From positions 1,631,700-1,695,699 of the forward strand of contig AP014683.1 of the NCBI GenBank assembly GCA_000828975.1: 64,000 bases of DNA, in the 5' to 3' direction. Position 1 is the stretch's first letter. Every line of letters begins with the position of its first letter. Positions 9,902 to 20,711 of the stretch are shown piece by piece. Origin of the DNA: Burkholderiales bacterium GJ-E10 (lineage in GTDB: Bacteria; Pseudomonadota; Gammaproteobacteria; Burkholderiales; Burkholderiaceae_F). Under the pieces are notes generated by a model. That model saw only the letters and a program-made list of their open reading frames with translations. It was not told where the DNA came from and did no database searches. A program made the translations under genes and the position numbers.

Positions 9902-10557
9902 CAGGCAGCGGGGGTACCCAGGCGGACGCGGCGCACGAGCCGCAGAAGGGCCATCAGCGCGACGGGACCGAAGGCCCCGGACAATCCGGCCAGAAGTACG
10001 AGCCCGAGGTGGTCGCGGATCAGGGGGACGTTGCCGAAGAGATATCCGCCGCCGATGAACAGCACGCTCCACAGCACCGCACCGACCACATTGAAGACCT
10101 GGAATCGGTGCGACGCCATGCCGGACGCGCCGGCAACGAGCGGCGCGAACGAGCGCACCAGCGGAATGAAGCGGGCAACGACCACCGTCTTGCCGCCATG
10201 CCGTTCAAAAAATGCGTGGGTGCGGTCCAGCGCATGGCGGTTGATCCACCGGATCGTGCCGTCATAGATCTTGTGACCGAACCAGGAGCCGATCAGGAAG
10301 TTGAGCGCGTTGCCCAACACGGCGGCCAAGGCGATGGTCAGGACCAGCGGCACCGGATGGAGGGTTCCCCCGGCCGACATCGCGCCGGAAATGAAGAGCA
10401 TCGAATCGCCGGGCAGAAACGCCATGACGACGATCCCGGTTTCCGCGAACACGATGGCAAAGAGCGCGACATACGCGAGCAGGCCATGGCCCTGCGCCAC
10501 CGACAGCAGGAAGTGGTCGATCGAACTAAACAGCTCGAGCCAGTTGACGTGCGACAA
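9901..10557 (-). CDS. DedA-family membrane protein
   Basis: Polytopic inner-membrane protein of about 218 residues. The DedA signature is present: FAETGIVVMAFLPGDSMLF, GNALNFLIGSWFG and GGKTVVVARFIPLVRSFAPL, the Arg-containing re-entrant segment. Family members act in membrane homeostasis, and some move undecaprenyl phosphate or phosphatidylethanolamine across the membrane; the specific role here is not known. I place the start at the TTG at 10557 (encoding SHVNWLELF next), which has a GGTGGGA ribosome binding site about nine bases upstream; no ATG fits. Coupled to the response regulator by a 4-base overlap. Confidence 0.85.
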   Translation of the reverse strand: MSHVNWLELFSSIDHFLLSVAQGHGLLAYVALFAIVFAETGIVVMAFLPGDSMLFISGAMSAGGTLHPVPLVLTIALAAVLGNALNFLIGSWFGHKIYDGTIRWINRHALDRTHAFFERHGGKTVVVARFIPLVRSFAPLVAGASGMASHRFQVFNVVGAVLWSVLFIGGGYLFGNVPLIRDHLGLVLLAGLSGAFGPVALMALLRLVRRVRLGTPAA

Positions 10558-10726
10558 AGCGGAATTCCCACCGGGAGGAACGAAGAGCCGCCCGACCGCA
10601 GCCGGCAACCGGCGCCCAGGCGAAGACAGGCTCCCATAATACCTTAGCGGGGCCCCCGGGGAAAGACGCGGCAGCCTTGCGACTTGGCCCGGCACGGTCG
10701 TCCCCGCTTGCGCTTTCCATGATTCC

Positions 10727-10732
10727 TATAAT
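10727..10732 (+). promoter_or_regulatory. Probable -10 box of the mutL promoter
   Basis: A perfect TATAAT whose last base is six bases before the mutL ATG at 10739. No good -35 hexamer is visible 17 bases upstream. If used, transcription would start at or within a base or two of the A of the start codon, giving a leaderless message. The space between dedA and mutL is 181 bases and must serve both directions. Confidence 0.45.
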
Positions 10733-10738
10733 TCCGCC

Positions 10739-12670
10739 ATGACTGATTCCCCCGCCCGCGCAATCCAGGTTCTGCCCGACGTCTTGATCAGCCAGATCGC
10801 GGCGGGAGAAGTCGTCGAGCGCCCGGCATCGGTGGTCAAGGAATTGATCGAAAACTCCCTGGACGCGGGCGCGCGGCGCATCGAAGTGCGCCTGCAGGGC
10901 GGCGGCGTGCGCCGGATCGCGGTCTCCGATGACGGCGGCGGCATCCCGGCGGATCAACTCGCCCTCGCCCTGCGGCGACATGCGACGAGCAAGATCGCCA
11001 GCCTCGACGACCTCGAACAGGTCGGAACCTTCGGCTTCCGCGGCGAGGCGCTGGCCGCGATCGCGTCGGTCGCCAACGTGACCATCGTCTCGCGTACGCC
11101 CGATGCCGACCATGCATGGCGGATCGATTCCGTCGACGGACTCGTCGAACCGGCGGCCGGCAATCCCGGAACGCGCATCGAAGTCTGCGACCTGTTCCAT
11201 GCCACCCCGGCGCGGCGCAAGTTCCTGCGCTCCGAAGCCACCGAACTTGCGCACTGCGTGGCGATCGTCGAGCGCGTCGCCGCGGCCCACCCCGGCGTCT
11301 CGTTCCAGGTCTGGCACGACACCCGGCGGGTGCTCGACGCGCCGGCAGGTTCGCTGCGCGACCGGGCCGCCGTGCTGATGCCCGAAGGGTTTGCGGCGGG
11401 AGCCCGGGCGGTCGATGCGGCGGTCACACCCGACGGGCCCGCGGACGGGTCCGGCGCAATCGGCGCCGCCATCGCCTTGCGGGGCTGGGTCGGCGCGCCC
11501 ACCGCGGCCCGCGCGCGCGGCGACGCGCAATTCTTCTACGTCAACGACCGCTACGTCCGCGACAAACTCCTCACCCACGCGCTGCGCGCAGCCTACGCCG
11601 ACGTGCTGCACGGTTCGGCGCAACCGGCCTACTGCCTGTACCTTCGGATCGACCCCACCGCCGTCGATGTGAACGTCCATCCCGCGAAAAGCGAGGTGCG
11701 GTTCCGTGACGGCTCGGCGGTGCATCAATTCGTGCGCAAGGCGGTCGAACGCGCGCTTGCGCCCACCGGCGCTGCGACGGGCCCGAACCCGGCAACCGCC
11801 CACCCCATGACGGCCGCCCCTGCACGCACCCCGGATCTGCCGACACCGCGGCAAGCCGACCTCGCCCTGGCCTTGCAGGCGCCCGTACCACCGGCAGCCG
11901 GTTCCGCGTGGCTCGCCCCCCGCCCTAGCGCAGCGGCTCCGTCGGCGTCGGCGCGGGCGCGGATCGACGCCATGCTCGCGGGCAGCGACCGATCGCCGAC
12001 CGACGCCGCGCGCGAGCCGGCGCCGCCAGGATATGCGGTCGCGGCTGCGGCGGAACGCGCGGCTGCGGCGGAACACGATGCGCTCGCGCCGCCCCTGGGA
12101 TACGCGATCGCCCAACTCGGCGGCGTGTACGTGCTCGCCCGCAATGACCGCGGACTGGTCATCGTCGACATGCACGCCGCCCACGAACGCGTGGTCTACG
12201 AAGAGCTCAAGCAGTCCTGGAATGCCGATGCGCCGGCGAGGCAGGAATTCCTGATTCCCCACGTCTTCCGTGCGGACGCCCTGGACGTCGCCACCGCACA
12301 GGACCACGCCGATGCGCTCGCGCGCATGGGCCTGGACCTGCGTCCCGCCGGCCCCGGCCAGCTCGCGCTGCGCGCCGTTCCCGCGCCGCTGGCCGGTTCC
12401 GACGCGCCGGCCCTGGTGCGGGGCGTACTCGCGCAACTGCGCGAGACCGGCTCGGCGCGCATCCTCACCGAACATCGCGACGAACTCCTCGCCACGATGG
12501 CCTGCCACGCTGCGGTTCGGGCGAACCGCAGCCTCACACTCGACGAGATGAATGCCCTGTTGCGGCGGATGGAGCGGACCGAGCGCGCGGACCAGTGCAA
12601 CCACGGGCGTCCGACCTGGGTACAGCTCGGCATGGAGGATCTGGACCGGATGTTCCTCCGCGGACGATGA
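10739..12670 (+). CDS. mutL: DNA mismatch repair protein MutL (endonuclease type)
   Basis: Links mismatch recognition by MutS to strand excision. About 643 residues. N-terminal GHKL ATPase: [26 protein letters not shown] and [10 protein letters not shown] low-complexity Ala/Pro linker (about 345-455) leads to the C-terminal dimerisation domain. That domain has [12 protein letters not shown], matching the metal-binding endonuclease motif DQHA(X)2E(X)4E with Met for Gln, plus ACHAAVRA and CNHGRP. This resembles MutL of species without MutH. The stop overlaps the miaA start in ATGA. Confidence 0.97.
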   Translation: MTDSPARAIQVLPDVLISQIAAGEVVERPASVVKELIENSLDAGARRIEVRLQGGGVRRIAVSDDGGGIPADQLALALRRHATSKIASLDDLEQVGTFGFRGEALAAIASVANVTIVSRTPDADHAWRIDSVDGLVEPAAGNPGTRIEVCDLFHATPARRKFLRSEATELAHCVAIVERVAAAHPGVSFQVWHDTRRVLDAPAGSLRDRAAVLMPEGFAAGARAVDAAVTPDGPADGSGAIGAAIALRGWVGAPTAARARGDAQFFYVNDRYVRDKLLTHALRAAYADVLHGSAQPAYCLYLRIDPTAVDVNVHPAKSEVRFRDGSAVHQFVRKAVERALAPTGAATGPNPATAHPMTAAPARTPDLPTPRQADLALALQAPVPPAAGSAWLAPRPSAAAPSASARARIDAMLAGSDRSPTDAAREPAPPGYAVAAAAERAAAAEHDALAPPLGYAIAQLGGVYVLARNDRGLVIVDMHAAHERVVYEELKQSWNADAPARQEFLIPHVFRADALDVATAQDHADALARMGLDLRPAGPGQLALRAVPAPLAGSDAPALVRGVLAQLRETGSARILTEHRDELLATMACHAAVRANRSLTLDEMNALLRRMERTERADQCNHGRPTWVQLGMEDLDRMFLRGR

Positions 12671-13590
12671 TCGCAGCGCCTGCCGTTCTCCTGCTGGGCC
12701 CGACCGCGAGCGGCAAAAGCCGGTTCGCGCTCGAACTGGCCCGTGCGCACGATGCCGAAATCGTGTCGATCGACTCCGCGCAGGTCTACCGCGGACTGGA
12801 CATCGGTTCGGCCAAACCCGATGCCGCCGAGCGCGCCCGGGTTCCCCACCATCTCCTCGACATCCGCGATCCGTCGGAGCCCTACTCGGCGGCCGACTTT
12901 CTGCGCGACGCCGAACGCGTCGTCAGCGAGATCCGCGCGCGCGGACGCCTGCCGCTGATTGTGGGCGGCACGATGATGTACGCGCGGGCACTGCGCGAAG
13001 GACTGGCGGATCTGCCCTCGAGCGACCCGGCGGTCCGCCACGAACTGGAGGCCGACGGCGCCCGCCTGGGCTGGCCGGCGCTGCACGCCCGCCTGCAAAC
13101 CGTGGATCCGGAAACCGCCGCCCGGCTCGCACCCAACGACCGCCAGCGCATCGGCCGGGCACTCGAAGTGTTCGCGATCGCCGGCCGCCCTCTTTCCGCG
13201 CTGCTGCGCGAATCGCAACGCCGCCCGATCCCGGTGCGCACCGTGGCGCTCATGCCCGAGGACCGCGAGCGCCTGCACCGGAACATCGAAGCACGCTTCG
13301 ATGCGATGCTGGCCCAGGGGTTTCTGGACGAAGTCCGGGCGCTGCGGGCGCGCGGCGATCTGCACGCCGATCTCCCGGCGCTGCGCAGCGTCGGCTACCG
13401 GCAGGCCTGGGAACATCTGGAACAGGGAACGTCGCCCGCGCAATTCCGCGCGGCGGCCATCGCGGCAACCCGCCAGCTCGCCAAACGCCAGATGACCTGG
13501 CTGCGATCGATGCACGATGCGCGAAGAATCGACCCGTTCGCGGAGCAGGCGCTGCCGCAACTGGAGCGGGAAATCGCGGACCTCTTTTGA
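12667..13590 (+). CDS. miaA: tRNA dimethylallyltransferase MiaA
   Basis: Adds a dimethylallyl group to N6 of A37 in tRNAs that read codons starting with U, the first step towards ms2i6A. About 307 residues. P-loop GPTASGKS near residue 11, catalytic region [34 protein letters not shown] and the prenyl-binding [13 protein letters not shown]; the C-terminal [12 protein letters not shown] contacts tRNA. The start at 12667 overlaps the mutL stop by 4 bases. The tRNA-Leu(CAA) at 18.3 kb reads a U-starting codon and has A at position 37, so it is a plausible substrate. Confidence 0.97.
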   Translation: MIAAPAVLLLGPTASGKSRFALELARAHDAEIVSIDSAQVYRGLDIGSAKPDAAERARVPHHLLDIRDPSEPYSAADFLRDAERVVSEIRARGRLPLIVGGTMMYARALREGLADLPSSDPAVRHELEADGARLGWPALHARLQTVDPETAARLAPNDRQRIGRALEVFAIAGRPLSALLRESQRRPIPVRTVALMPEDRERLHRNIEARFDAMLAQGFLDEVRALRARGDLHADLPALRSVGYRQAWEHLEQGTSPAQFRAAAIAATRQLAKRQMTWLRSMHDARRIDPFAEQALPQLEREIADLF

Positions 13591-13591
13591 T

Positions 13592-14647
13592 TTACACCAC
13601 CACGCACGCCGGCGCATCGGCGGCGCAGGCGCGGATCGCACCGATTTCCCAGCAGGTTTCGCCCAACGCGGTGAACTCGGCGACCGCGCGCTGCGCATCC
13701 TGCCGGGCGACGATGATCGCCAACCCGATGCCGCAGTTGAACACGCGGTGCATTTCCTGCTCTTCCACCCGTCCGTGTTCCTGCAACCAATCGAAGATCG
13801 CGGGTCGGGTCCAGGCCTCGCGGCGGACCACCGCCTGCGTGCCCTCCGGCAGCACCCGCGGAATGTTTTCGAGCAGGCCGCCGCCGGTGATGTGCGCCAT
13901 GCCTTTGATCGGCAGCCGATCCAGCACCGCCAGCACCGGCTTGCAGTAGATCCGGGTCGGCGCCAGCAGCGCCTGGGCCAGGGTGCCGCCCTGGAAATCG
14001 CCCTGATAATCGGCCCCGGCGGACTCGACGATGCGGCGGATGAGGGAATAGCCGTTGGAATGCGGACCGCTCGATGCCAGACCGAGCACGGCATCGCCGT
14101 CGCCGATGGTCGAACCGTCGATGATGGCGGATTTCTCCACCGCTCCGACGGCGAACCCCGCCAGGTCGTATTCCCCGTCCGGATACATCCCCGGCATCTC
14201 GGCCGTCTCGCCTCCGATCAGCGCGCAGCCCGCCAGTTCGCAACCACGGGCGATCCCCGCCACCACGCGCTCCGCCACCGCGACGTCGAGCCGGCCGCAG
14301 GCGAAGTAATCGAGGAAGAACAGCGGGCGCGCGCCCTGGACCAGGATGTCGTTGACGCTCATCGCGACGAGGTCCTGCCCCACCCCATCATGACCGTCGA
14401 GCGTGAACGCCAGCTTGAGCTTGGTGCCCACGCCGTCGGTTCCGCTCACCAGCACCGGCTCGCGCATGCCGGCGGGCATCTGGAACAGCGCGCCGAATCC
14501 GCCGATCCCGGCCAGCACGCCGGGAATCATCGTGCGCGCGGCGTGCGGCTTGATCCGCCGGACCAGTTCATCGCCGGCATCGATGGAAACGCCGGCACCG
14601 GCGTAGGTCATGGGTGCGTTGGAACGGGAATCTTGCGCGGAAGACAT
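13592..14647 (-). CDS. purM: Phosphoribosylformylglycinamidine cyclo-ligase PurM
   Basis: Fifth step of purine synthesis: ATP-dependent ring closure of FGAM to aminoimidazole ribonucleotide. About 351 residues, normal length. Family features: [16 protein letters not shown] at the N-terminus, [14 protein letters not shown] (ATP/substrate loop), [23 protein letters not shown] and [13 protein letters not shown]. The C-terminal ends of purM and miaA face each other with no spacer. It diverges from hda across about 100 bases. Confidence 0.97.
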   Translation of the reverse strand: MSSAQDSRSNAPMTYAGAGVSIDAGDELVRRIKPHAARTMIPGVLAGIGGFGALFQMPAGMREPVLVSGTDGVGTKLKLAFTLDGHDGVGQDLVAMSVNDILVQGARPLFFLDYFACGRLDVAVAERVVAGIARGCELAGCALIGGETAEMPGMYPDGEYDLAGFAVGAVEKSAIIDGSTIGDGDAVLGLASSGPHSNGYSLIRRIVESAGADYQGDFQGGTLAQALLAPTRIYCKPVLAVLDRLPIKGMAHITGGGLLENIPRVLPEGTQAVVRREAWTRPAIFDWLQEHGRVEEQEMHRVFNCGIGLAIIVARQDAQRAVAEFTALGETCWEIGAIRACAADAPACVVV

Positions 14648-14746
14648 ATCGCGTTTCCGTAAACTACCGGGTCTTTAGGGAAGGCTGGGATTGTACCCGC
14701 GCCCCATCGCAGCCCGACCGCCGCCCCGAACCACCCGACGACCACC

Positions 14747-15388
14747 ATGGAATCCGCCCCGCAGCGCAGGCCGCACCAATACGCACTGGACCTGCTCCGT
14801 CCGCCCGCCCCCACGCTCGACAACTTCGTGCCGGGGGAAAACGGCGCCGCGCTCGCCGCGCTGCGCGACTCCCAGGCGGGGCGCGGCCCGCAGTTCGTCC
14901 ACCTGTGGGGCCCGCAAGGCAGCGGCCGTAGCCACCTCCTTGCCGCCCTGCGCGGCACTCCGGGCGTCCTCGTGGACGACGACGTGCACGGCTACGACGA
15001 CGCGGCGCAGGCCGCCCTCTTCATCCGCCAGAACGAAGTCCGCGAACACCCGGGCCGCATCCTCGTGACCGCGGCCGACGCGCCGCCAGCCCAGCTGCGT
15101 CACCTGCGCGAGGACGTCCGCACGCGCCTCGCCTGGGGCCTGGTGTTCGGGTTGCGCCCGCTCACCGATTCGGACCGGGAGACGGCGCTGCGCGCCCATG
15201 CCCGGTCCCTGGGCGTGCGCCTCGACGACGAACTGGTGCCGTACATGCTCACCCGCCTTCCCCGGGACATGCGCACACTCATTTCCGTGCTCGATGCGCT
15301 CGATGCCTACGCCCTGGCACGCAAACGCGCGCTCACGATTCCCCTGCTGCGCGACTGGCTTGCCGCAAAACCGGACCTTGCGTCGTAG
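14747..15388 (+). CDS. hda: DnaA regulatory inactivator Hda
   Basis: AAA+ protein related to DnaA. With the DNA-loaded sliding clamp it stimulates ATP hydrolysis by DnaA and so limits re-initiation. About 213 residues, slightly short of the usual 230. P-loop GPQGSGRSHLL carries Arg where Walker A normally has Lys, as is normal for Hda. LLRPPAPTLDNFVPGENGAA is the DnaA-like N-terminus. I could not identify a clear clamp-binding motif at the extreme N-terminus (MESAPQRRPHQYALDLL). Gene order hda-pcnB-folK supports the call. Confidence 0.85.
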   Translation: MESAPQRRPHQYALDLLRPPAPTLDNFVPGENGAALAALRDSQAGRGPQFVHLWGPQGSGRSHLLAALRGTPGVLVDDDVHGYDDAAQAALFIRQNEVREHPGRILVTAADAPPAQLRHLREDVRTRLAWGLVFGLRPLTDSDRETALRAHARSLGVRLDDELVPYMLTRLPRDMRTLISVLDALDAYALARKRALTIPLLRDWLAAKPDLAS

Positions 15389-15417
15389 AATCCGCCCCAT
15401 ATGACGTACGGTACCCC

Positions 15418-16809
15418 ATGATCAAGCGCCTGGTTCAAAGCGTCCAGACGCTGCTCGCGCGCAAGCCGCGCATCCGCCGCACCCCGCGATGCATTCCCGC
15501 GTCCGAGCACGGCATCGACCGCGCGCTGGTGTCCCGCTCGGCGATCCGCACCTGCGAAACGCTGCAGGCGGCCGGATTCCGCGCCTACCTCGTCGGCGGC
15601 GCAGTGCGCGACCTGCTGCTCGGCGTGGCGCCCAAGGATTTCGACGTCGCCACCGACGCCACGCCGGAGCAGGTCAAGTCCCATTTCCGGCGGGCGATCA
15701 TCATCGGGCGGCGCTTCCGGCTCGTGCACGTGCTCTTCGGCAGCGAAACCATCGAGACCTCGACGTTCCGCGCGCTCGGCGACGCCAACCGCGACACCGA
15801 CGAGCATGGCCGGGTGCTGGCCGACAACGTCTTTGGCGAACAGCACGAGGACGCGGCGCGACGCGACTTCACCGTCAACGCGCTCTACTACGACCCGACG
15901 CGCCAGGAGGTGCTCGACTACCACGACGGCGTTCGCGACGTCCGGCGGCGGCGCCTGCGCATCATCGGCAACCCGGAAATGCGCTACCGGGAAGACCCGG
16001 TGCGGATGCTGCGCGCGGTTCGCTTCGCGGCCAAGCTGGGCTTCGAGATCGACGCCGAGACGCGCGAGCCCATCGGACGCCTGGCCGACCTGATCGGCAA
16101 CGTCCCGGCCGCACGCCTGTTCGACGAGATGCTCAAGCTCCTTACCAGTGGTCACTCCGTCGCCTGCATCGAACGACTGCGCGCGGAGGGCCTGCACCAC
16201 GGCCTGCTCCCCCTGCTCGACGTGATCCTCGAGCAGCCGCAGGGAGAGCGGTTCGTCATGCTCGCGCTCTCGCGCACCGACGAGCGCGTACGCGCCGGGA
16301 AGCACATCGCCCCGGGATTCCTGTTCGCGACCCTGTTGTGGCACGAAGTGCTGGCGCAATGGAACGCGCGCACCGCAACCGGCGCGCACCGCATCCCGGC
16401 GCTTCACGAAGCGATCGACCACGTTCTGGACGTGCAGACGGAGAAATTGGCGATCCATCGCCGCTTCACGTCCGACATGCGCGAAATCTGGGTGATGCAG
16501 CCCCGCTTCGAACGCCGCACCGGACAGATGCCGTTCCGGATGCTCGAACATGTGCGGCTGCGCGCCGGCTACGACTTCCTGCAACTGCGCTGCGACAGCG
16601 GCGAAGCCCCGGCCGAACTCGGGCAGTGGTGGTCCGCTTTTCTGCATGGCAACCCCGATGACCGGGCGCAGATGACGCAGCCGCCCGCGCGTGGCGAAGG
16701 CGCTGCATCCGCATCCGGCAAGCCGCGGCGGCGCGGCGGCCGCCGGCGTCGGAGCGGAGGCGAGTCGGCCGCGCAAGCGCAACCCGACGCCGCAACCGAC
16801 GGGGCGTAA
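15418..16809 (+). CDS. pcnB: Poly(A) polymerase I
   Basis: Adds poly(A) tails to RNA 3' ends, promoting decay by exonucleases. About 463 residues. Class II nucleotidyltransferase head: YLVGGAVRDLLLG then PKDFDVATDATPEQV with the two catalytic Asp, IIIGRRFRLVHVLF, and RRDFTVNALYYDP. The RNA-binding region follows (REDPVRMLRAVRFAAKLGF). The C-terminus ends in an Arg/Gly-rich tail ([15 protein letters not shown]), typical of PcnB and absent from CCA-adding enzymes, which decides between the two. The 3' end lies next to folK. Confidence 0.93.
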   Translation: MIKRLVQSVQTLLARKPRIRRTPRCIPASEHGIDRALVSRSAIRTCETLQAAGFRAYLVGGAVRDLLLGVAPKDFDVATDATPEQVKSHFRRAIIIGRRFRLVHVLFGSETIETSTFRALGDANRDTDEHGRVLADNVFGEQHEDAARRDFTVNALYYDPTRQEVLDYHDGVRDVRRRRLRIIGNPEMRYREDPVRMLRAVRFAAKLGFEIDAETREPIGRLADLIGNVPAARLFDEMLKLLTSGHSVACIERLRAEGLHHGLLPLLDVILEQPQGERFVMLALSRTDERVRAGKHIAPGFLFATLLWHEVLAQWNARTATGAHRIPALHEAIDHVLDVQTEKLAIHRRFTSDMREIWVMQPRFERRTGQMPFRMLEHVRLRAGYDFLQLRCDSGEAPAELGQWWSAFLHGNPDDRAQMTQPPARGEGAASASGKPRRRGGRRRRSGGESAAQAQPDAATDGA

Positions 16810-18288
<1,479 letters not shown>

Positions 18289-18335
18289 CATAATCACGGA
18301 CTTTCCGCACCCGGTCCCGGGTGCGCCGCATCCCG

Positions 18336-18422
18336 GCCCGGATGGCGGAACTGGTAGACGCGCCGGACTCAAAATCCGGTTCTGGCAACAGAGTGTGGGT
18401 TCGATTCCCTCTCCGGGCACCA
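18336..18422 (+). tRNA. tRNA-Leu (anticodon CAA)
   Basis: An 87-base class II tRNA. Acceptor stem GCCCGGA pairs with TCCGGGC; discriminator A and an encoded CCA follow (18420-18422). Anticodon stem CCGGA/TCCGG encloses CTCAAAA, giving anticodon CAA for UUG codons, with A at 37. A long variable arm (TTCTGGCAACAGAG region) and the T loop TTCGATT are present, as expected for leucine. A CATAAT hexamer about 45 bases upstream, overlapping the panC stop region, could be its -10 box. Confidence 0.96.
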
Positions 18423-18477
18423 TCAAGTCGTTTCCGGTAGTCCCAGGAAGTCCAATCCATCCCGGAAAATCAGCGGG

Positions 18478-19254
18478 TTACGCTGGTTTCTCGTCCGGGA
18501 TGGTCGTCCGGATTTTCCGGGCCATCCACTCCAGCAGGCTCCGCTTCACCTGGATCCGCACCGATTCATTGAGTTCGTCATGAATCTGCCGATGCCAGTC
18601 CAGGACCATGGCGTCATCGACCCCCTGCTCCTGGAAGAAATCGGTGATTGGACACGAGGCCAGATCCCCCGGATGGCGCAGGTGCAACGGATCATGCATC
18701 ACCATCCACTCGAACGCCAAGGCGCCGGGCCAGCTGTGCAGGCGAGGATCGTTGGAACCGCGATACGACCGGCTTTCGATCCATTCCGTCAATTCCGCCG
18801 CGGGCATCGGCCGGCCCAACCCGTAACCCTGCCCGAGGCGGCAACCCAATCGGATCGCCGCTTCGATGACGCCGTCGTCCTCGAGACCTTCGACGACGAC
18901 CTCCTGCTCCAGGTCCTGCCCGACCTGCACGAGCGTCCGGATGAGACTCAGAGACTTGATCGGATCCGATAGAAGATCCTTGACGATGTTCTGATCGATC
19001 TTGATCAACTGAAAGGGCAATCGCGCCAGGCGATTCAGATTGCTGAATCCCGCCCCCAGGTCATCCAGCGCAAACCGCACGCCGCCCAAGGCGATGCGGC
19101 GGATCGACTCACCGACCGCATCATCTTCCAGCGTCTGGCTTTCCAGGAGCTCCAGCGTCAGGTGATGCGGCGCCACCCCGGCCTCGCGCAGCGCCTCGTC
19201 GATCCATCGTGCGCAATCGGGATGAACCAACGAACTCGGCGCGATATTGATGGA
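18478..19254 (-). pseudogene. C-terminal fragment of an EAL protein, cut off by the transposon
   Basis: About 258 codons, from SINIAPSSLVHPD through the second half of an EAL phosphodiesterase domain (ELLESQTLED, DDLGAGFSNLNRLARLP, KIDQNIVKD, VVVEGLEDD) to a C-terminal tail with conserved His and Cys (MHDPLHLRHPGDLASCPI). The first half of the domain, including the EAL-equivalent motif, is missing; it is encoded at 24121-27084. Deleting 19255-24123 joins GMDLGLS to INIAPSS in frame. The open frame continues into the transposon end to a Met at 19395, but that extension is transposon sequence. Probably not functional alone. Confidence 0.9.
19252..19254. repeat. Target-site duplication, left copy (GGA)
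   Basis: GGA directly before the TGAGC end of the transposon; the same GGA follows the other end at 24121-24123. Keeping only one copy restores the host reading frame. Three base pairs lies within the 3-5 bp range known for IS3-like elements, but such a short match could also be chance. Confidence 0.65.
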
Positions 19255-19278
19255 TGAGCCGGCGCGAGCAAATTGATG
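19255..19278 (+). repeat. Left terminal inverted repeat of the transposon
   Basis: Begins TGAGC, then 13 variable bases, then TTGATG at element positions 19-24. The right end read inwards has TGAGC and TTGATG at the same positions. Both ends have a second TTTGAT about 20 bases further in (positions 40-45 here, 42-47 at the other end). Repeated motifs like these are likely transposase binding sites. Confidence 0.75.
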
Positions 19279-19419
19279 CTGGTCGCTGGCGGATTTGATC
19301 ACGGTTGTTGAGGTTTGGGTGCCGGATTCCATCGCGTAGCGTGGCAGGAATCGGTGGGCTGGTGCGGGTGATCGCCGGCCGGTTGGCGGACGCACGCGGT
19401 GCGGCGAGCGTTGTCCAGG

Positions 19420-19463
19420 GACGGCCGGTCCGGTCGCTTGCGACGAACCGGGGACCGGCCGTC
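19420..19463. repeat. Inverted repeat (12-bp perfect arms) near the left transposon end
   Basis: GACGGCCGGTCC at 19420-19431 pairs perfectly with GGACCGGCCGTC at 19452-19463; the 20-base loop holds a smaller hairpin GTCGC-TT-GCGAC. It lies about 60 bases downstream of the SEC-C gene stop on the minus strand, so it may end that transcript, though no T tract follows on either strand. A role in transposition is also possible. The rest of 19279-19524 holds no recognisable gene. Confidence 0.55.
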
Positions 19464-19524
19464 GGTGGGCAACGCGGTGATCGCCAAGGCGCCGGGGCGA
19501 TGCGCCTGCGCGTTGTGGTTGCGG

Positions 19525-20007
<483 letters not shown>

Positions 20008-20041
20008 AGTGGGTCAACTTTACCAAGACCGGAGGGAAGCG

Positions 20042-20617
20042 ATGGATACCGCCTTGTTGGCCGATGGCCGACTGCACGCCACATTGCGACACATAGACGA
20101 AGATCTGGCCGCCGAGCAGCGCGCGGCGGGCTGTCCGCGCTGCGGCGCGAGGCTGCACTCGGCGCGCTACCCGCGCAAGCCGCGCGGGGTGCCCCGCGGG
20201 TCGCGCGCCGAGTATGACCGGCGGCTGAGCCTGTGCTGCGCGCGCGACGGCTGCCGCAAGCGCGCCACGCCGCCCTCGGTTCGGTTTCTCGGACCCAAGG
20301 TCTACGTGAGCGCGGTGGTGGTGCTGATCGCGGCGCTGCGTTGCGGGCCGACCCCGGCGCGGCTCCGGGTGCTCGAGGAGCTCGTCGGCGCGAGCCGCCG
20401 CACGATTCTGCGCTGGCGCCGGTGGTGGACCGAGGAGCTGATCGACACGCCGTTCTGGCGCGCGGCCGCGGGCACGCTGATGCCGCCGGTTGCCACCACG
20501 GAGCTGCCGGCCGCGCTGCTGGATCGCTTTGCCGGAGACGCCCGGGATCGATTGCTGGCGGCCCTGCGCTGGCTCTCCCCGACCACGACCGGGAGCGCCG
20601 CCGTGCAAGCTACCTGA
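20042..20617 (+). CDS. Zinc-ribbon / HTH protein of the transposon (DUF6431-like)
   Basis: 191 residues, first gene of the transposition operon, with a GGAGG ribosome binding site. N-terminal zinc-ribbon Cys: CPRCGARLHSARYPRKPRGV, then LCCARDGCRKRA. A central helical region (VVVLIAALRCGPTPARLRVL) precedes an HTH-like segment (LGASRR-type: ELVGASRRTILRWRRWWTEE). I think it belongs to the family labelled DUF6431, known beside such transposases, but this is from memory. Its layout recalls TniQ/TnsD target-selection proteins (zinc finger plus HTH), so a targeting role is a reasonable guess without direct evidence. The stop is 95 bases before the transposase start. Confidence 0.7.
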   Translation: MDTALLADGRLHATLRHIDEDLAAEQRAAGCPRCGARLHSARYPRKPRGVPRGSRAEYDRRLSLCCARDGCRKRATPPSVRFLGPKVYVSAVVVLIAALRCGPTPARLRVLEELVGASRRTILRWRRWWTEELIDTPFWRAAAGTLMPPVATTELPAALLDRFAGDARDRLLAALRWLSPTTTGSAAVQAT

Positions 20618-20711
20618 GGCGCAGGTGCCGGCCCGCAGAGGATGCGCGTGGCGCGATCCGGCGGGCGTGGCTATGGTGCGCGCATCCCCGCTGCAACCGA
20701 TCGGAACCAGC

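Noticed and set aside
18336-18422. tRNA-Leu as integration site of a genomic island
   Set aside because: The tRNA is intact, there is no repeated tRNA 3' end downstream, no integrase gene, and the mobile elements start more than 800 bases away with their own ends.
18478-19395. A stand-alone EAL protein starting at 19395
   Set aside because: Its first 47 codons are transposon end sequence, and the EAL domain lacks its whole first half; the missing part is on the other side of the element.
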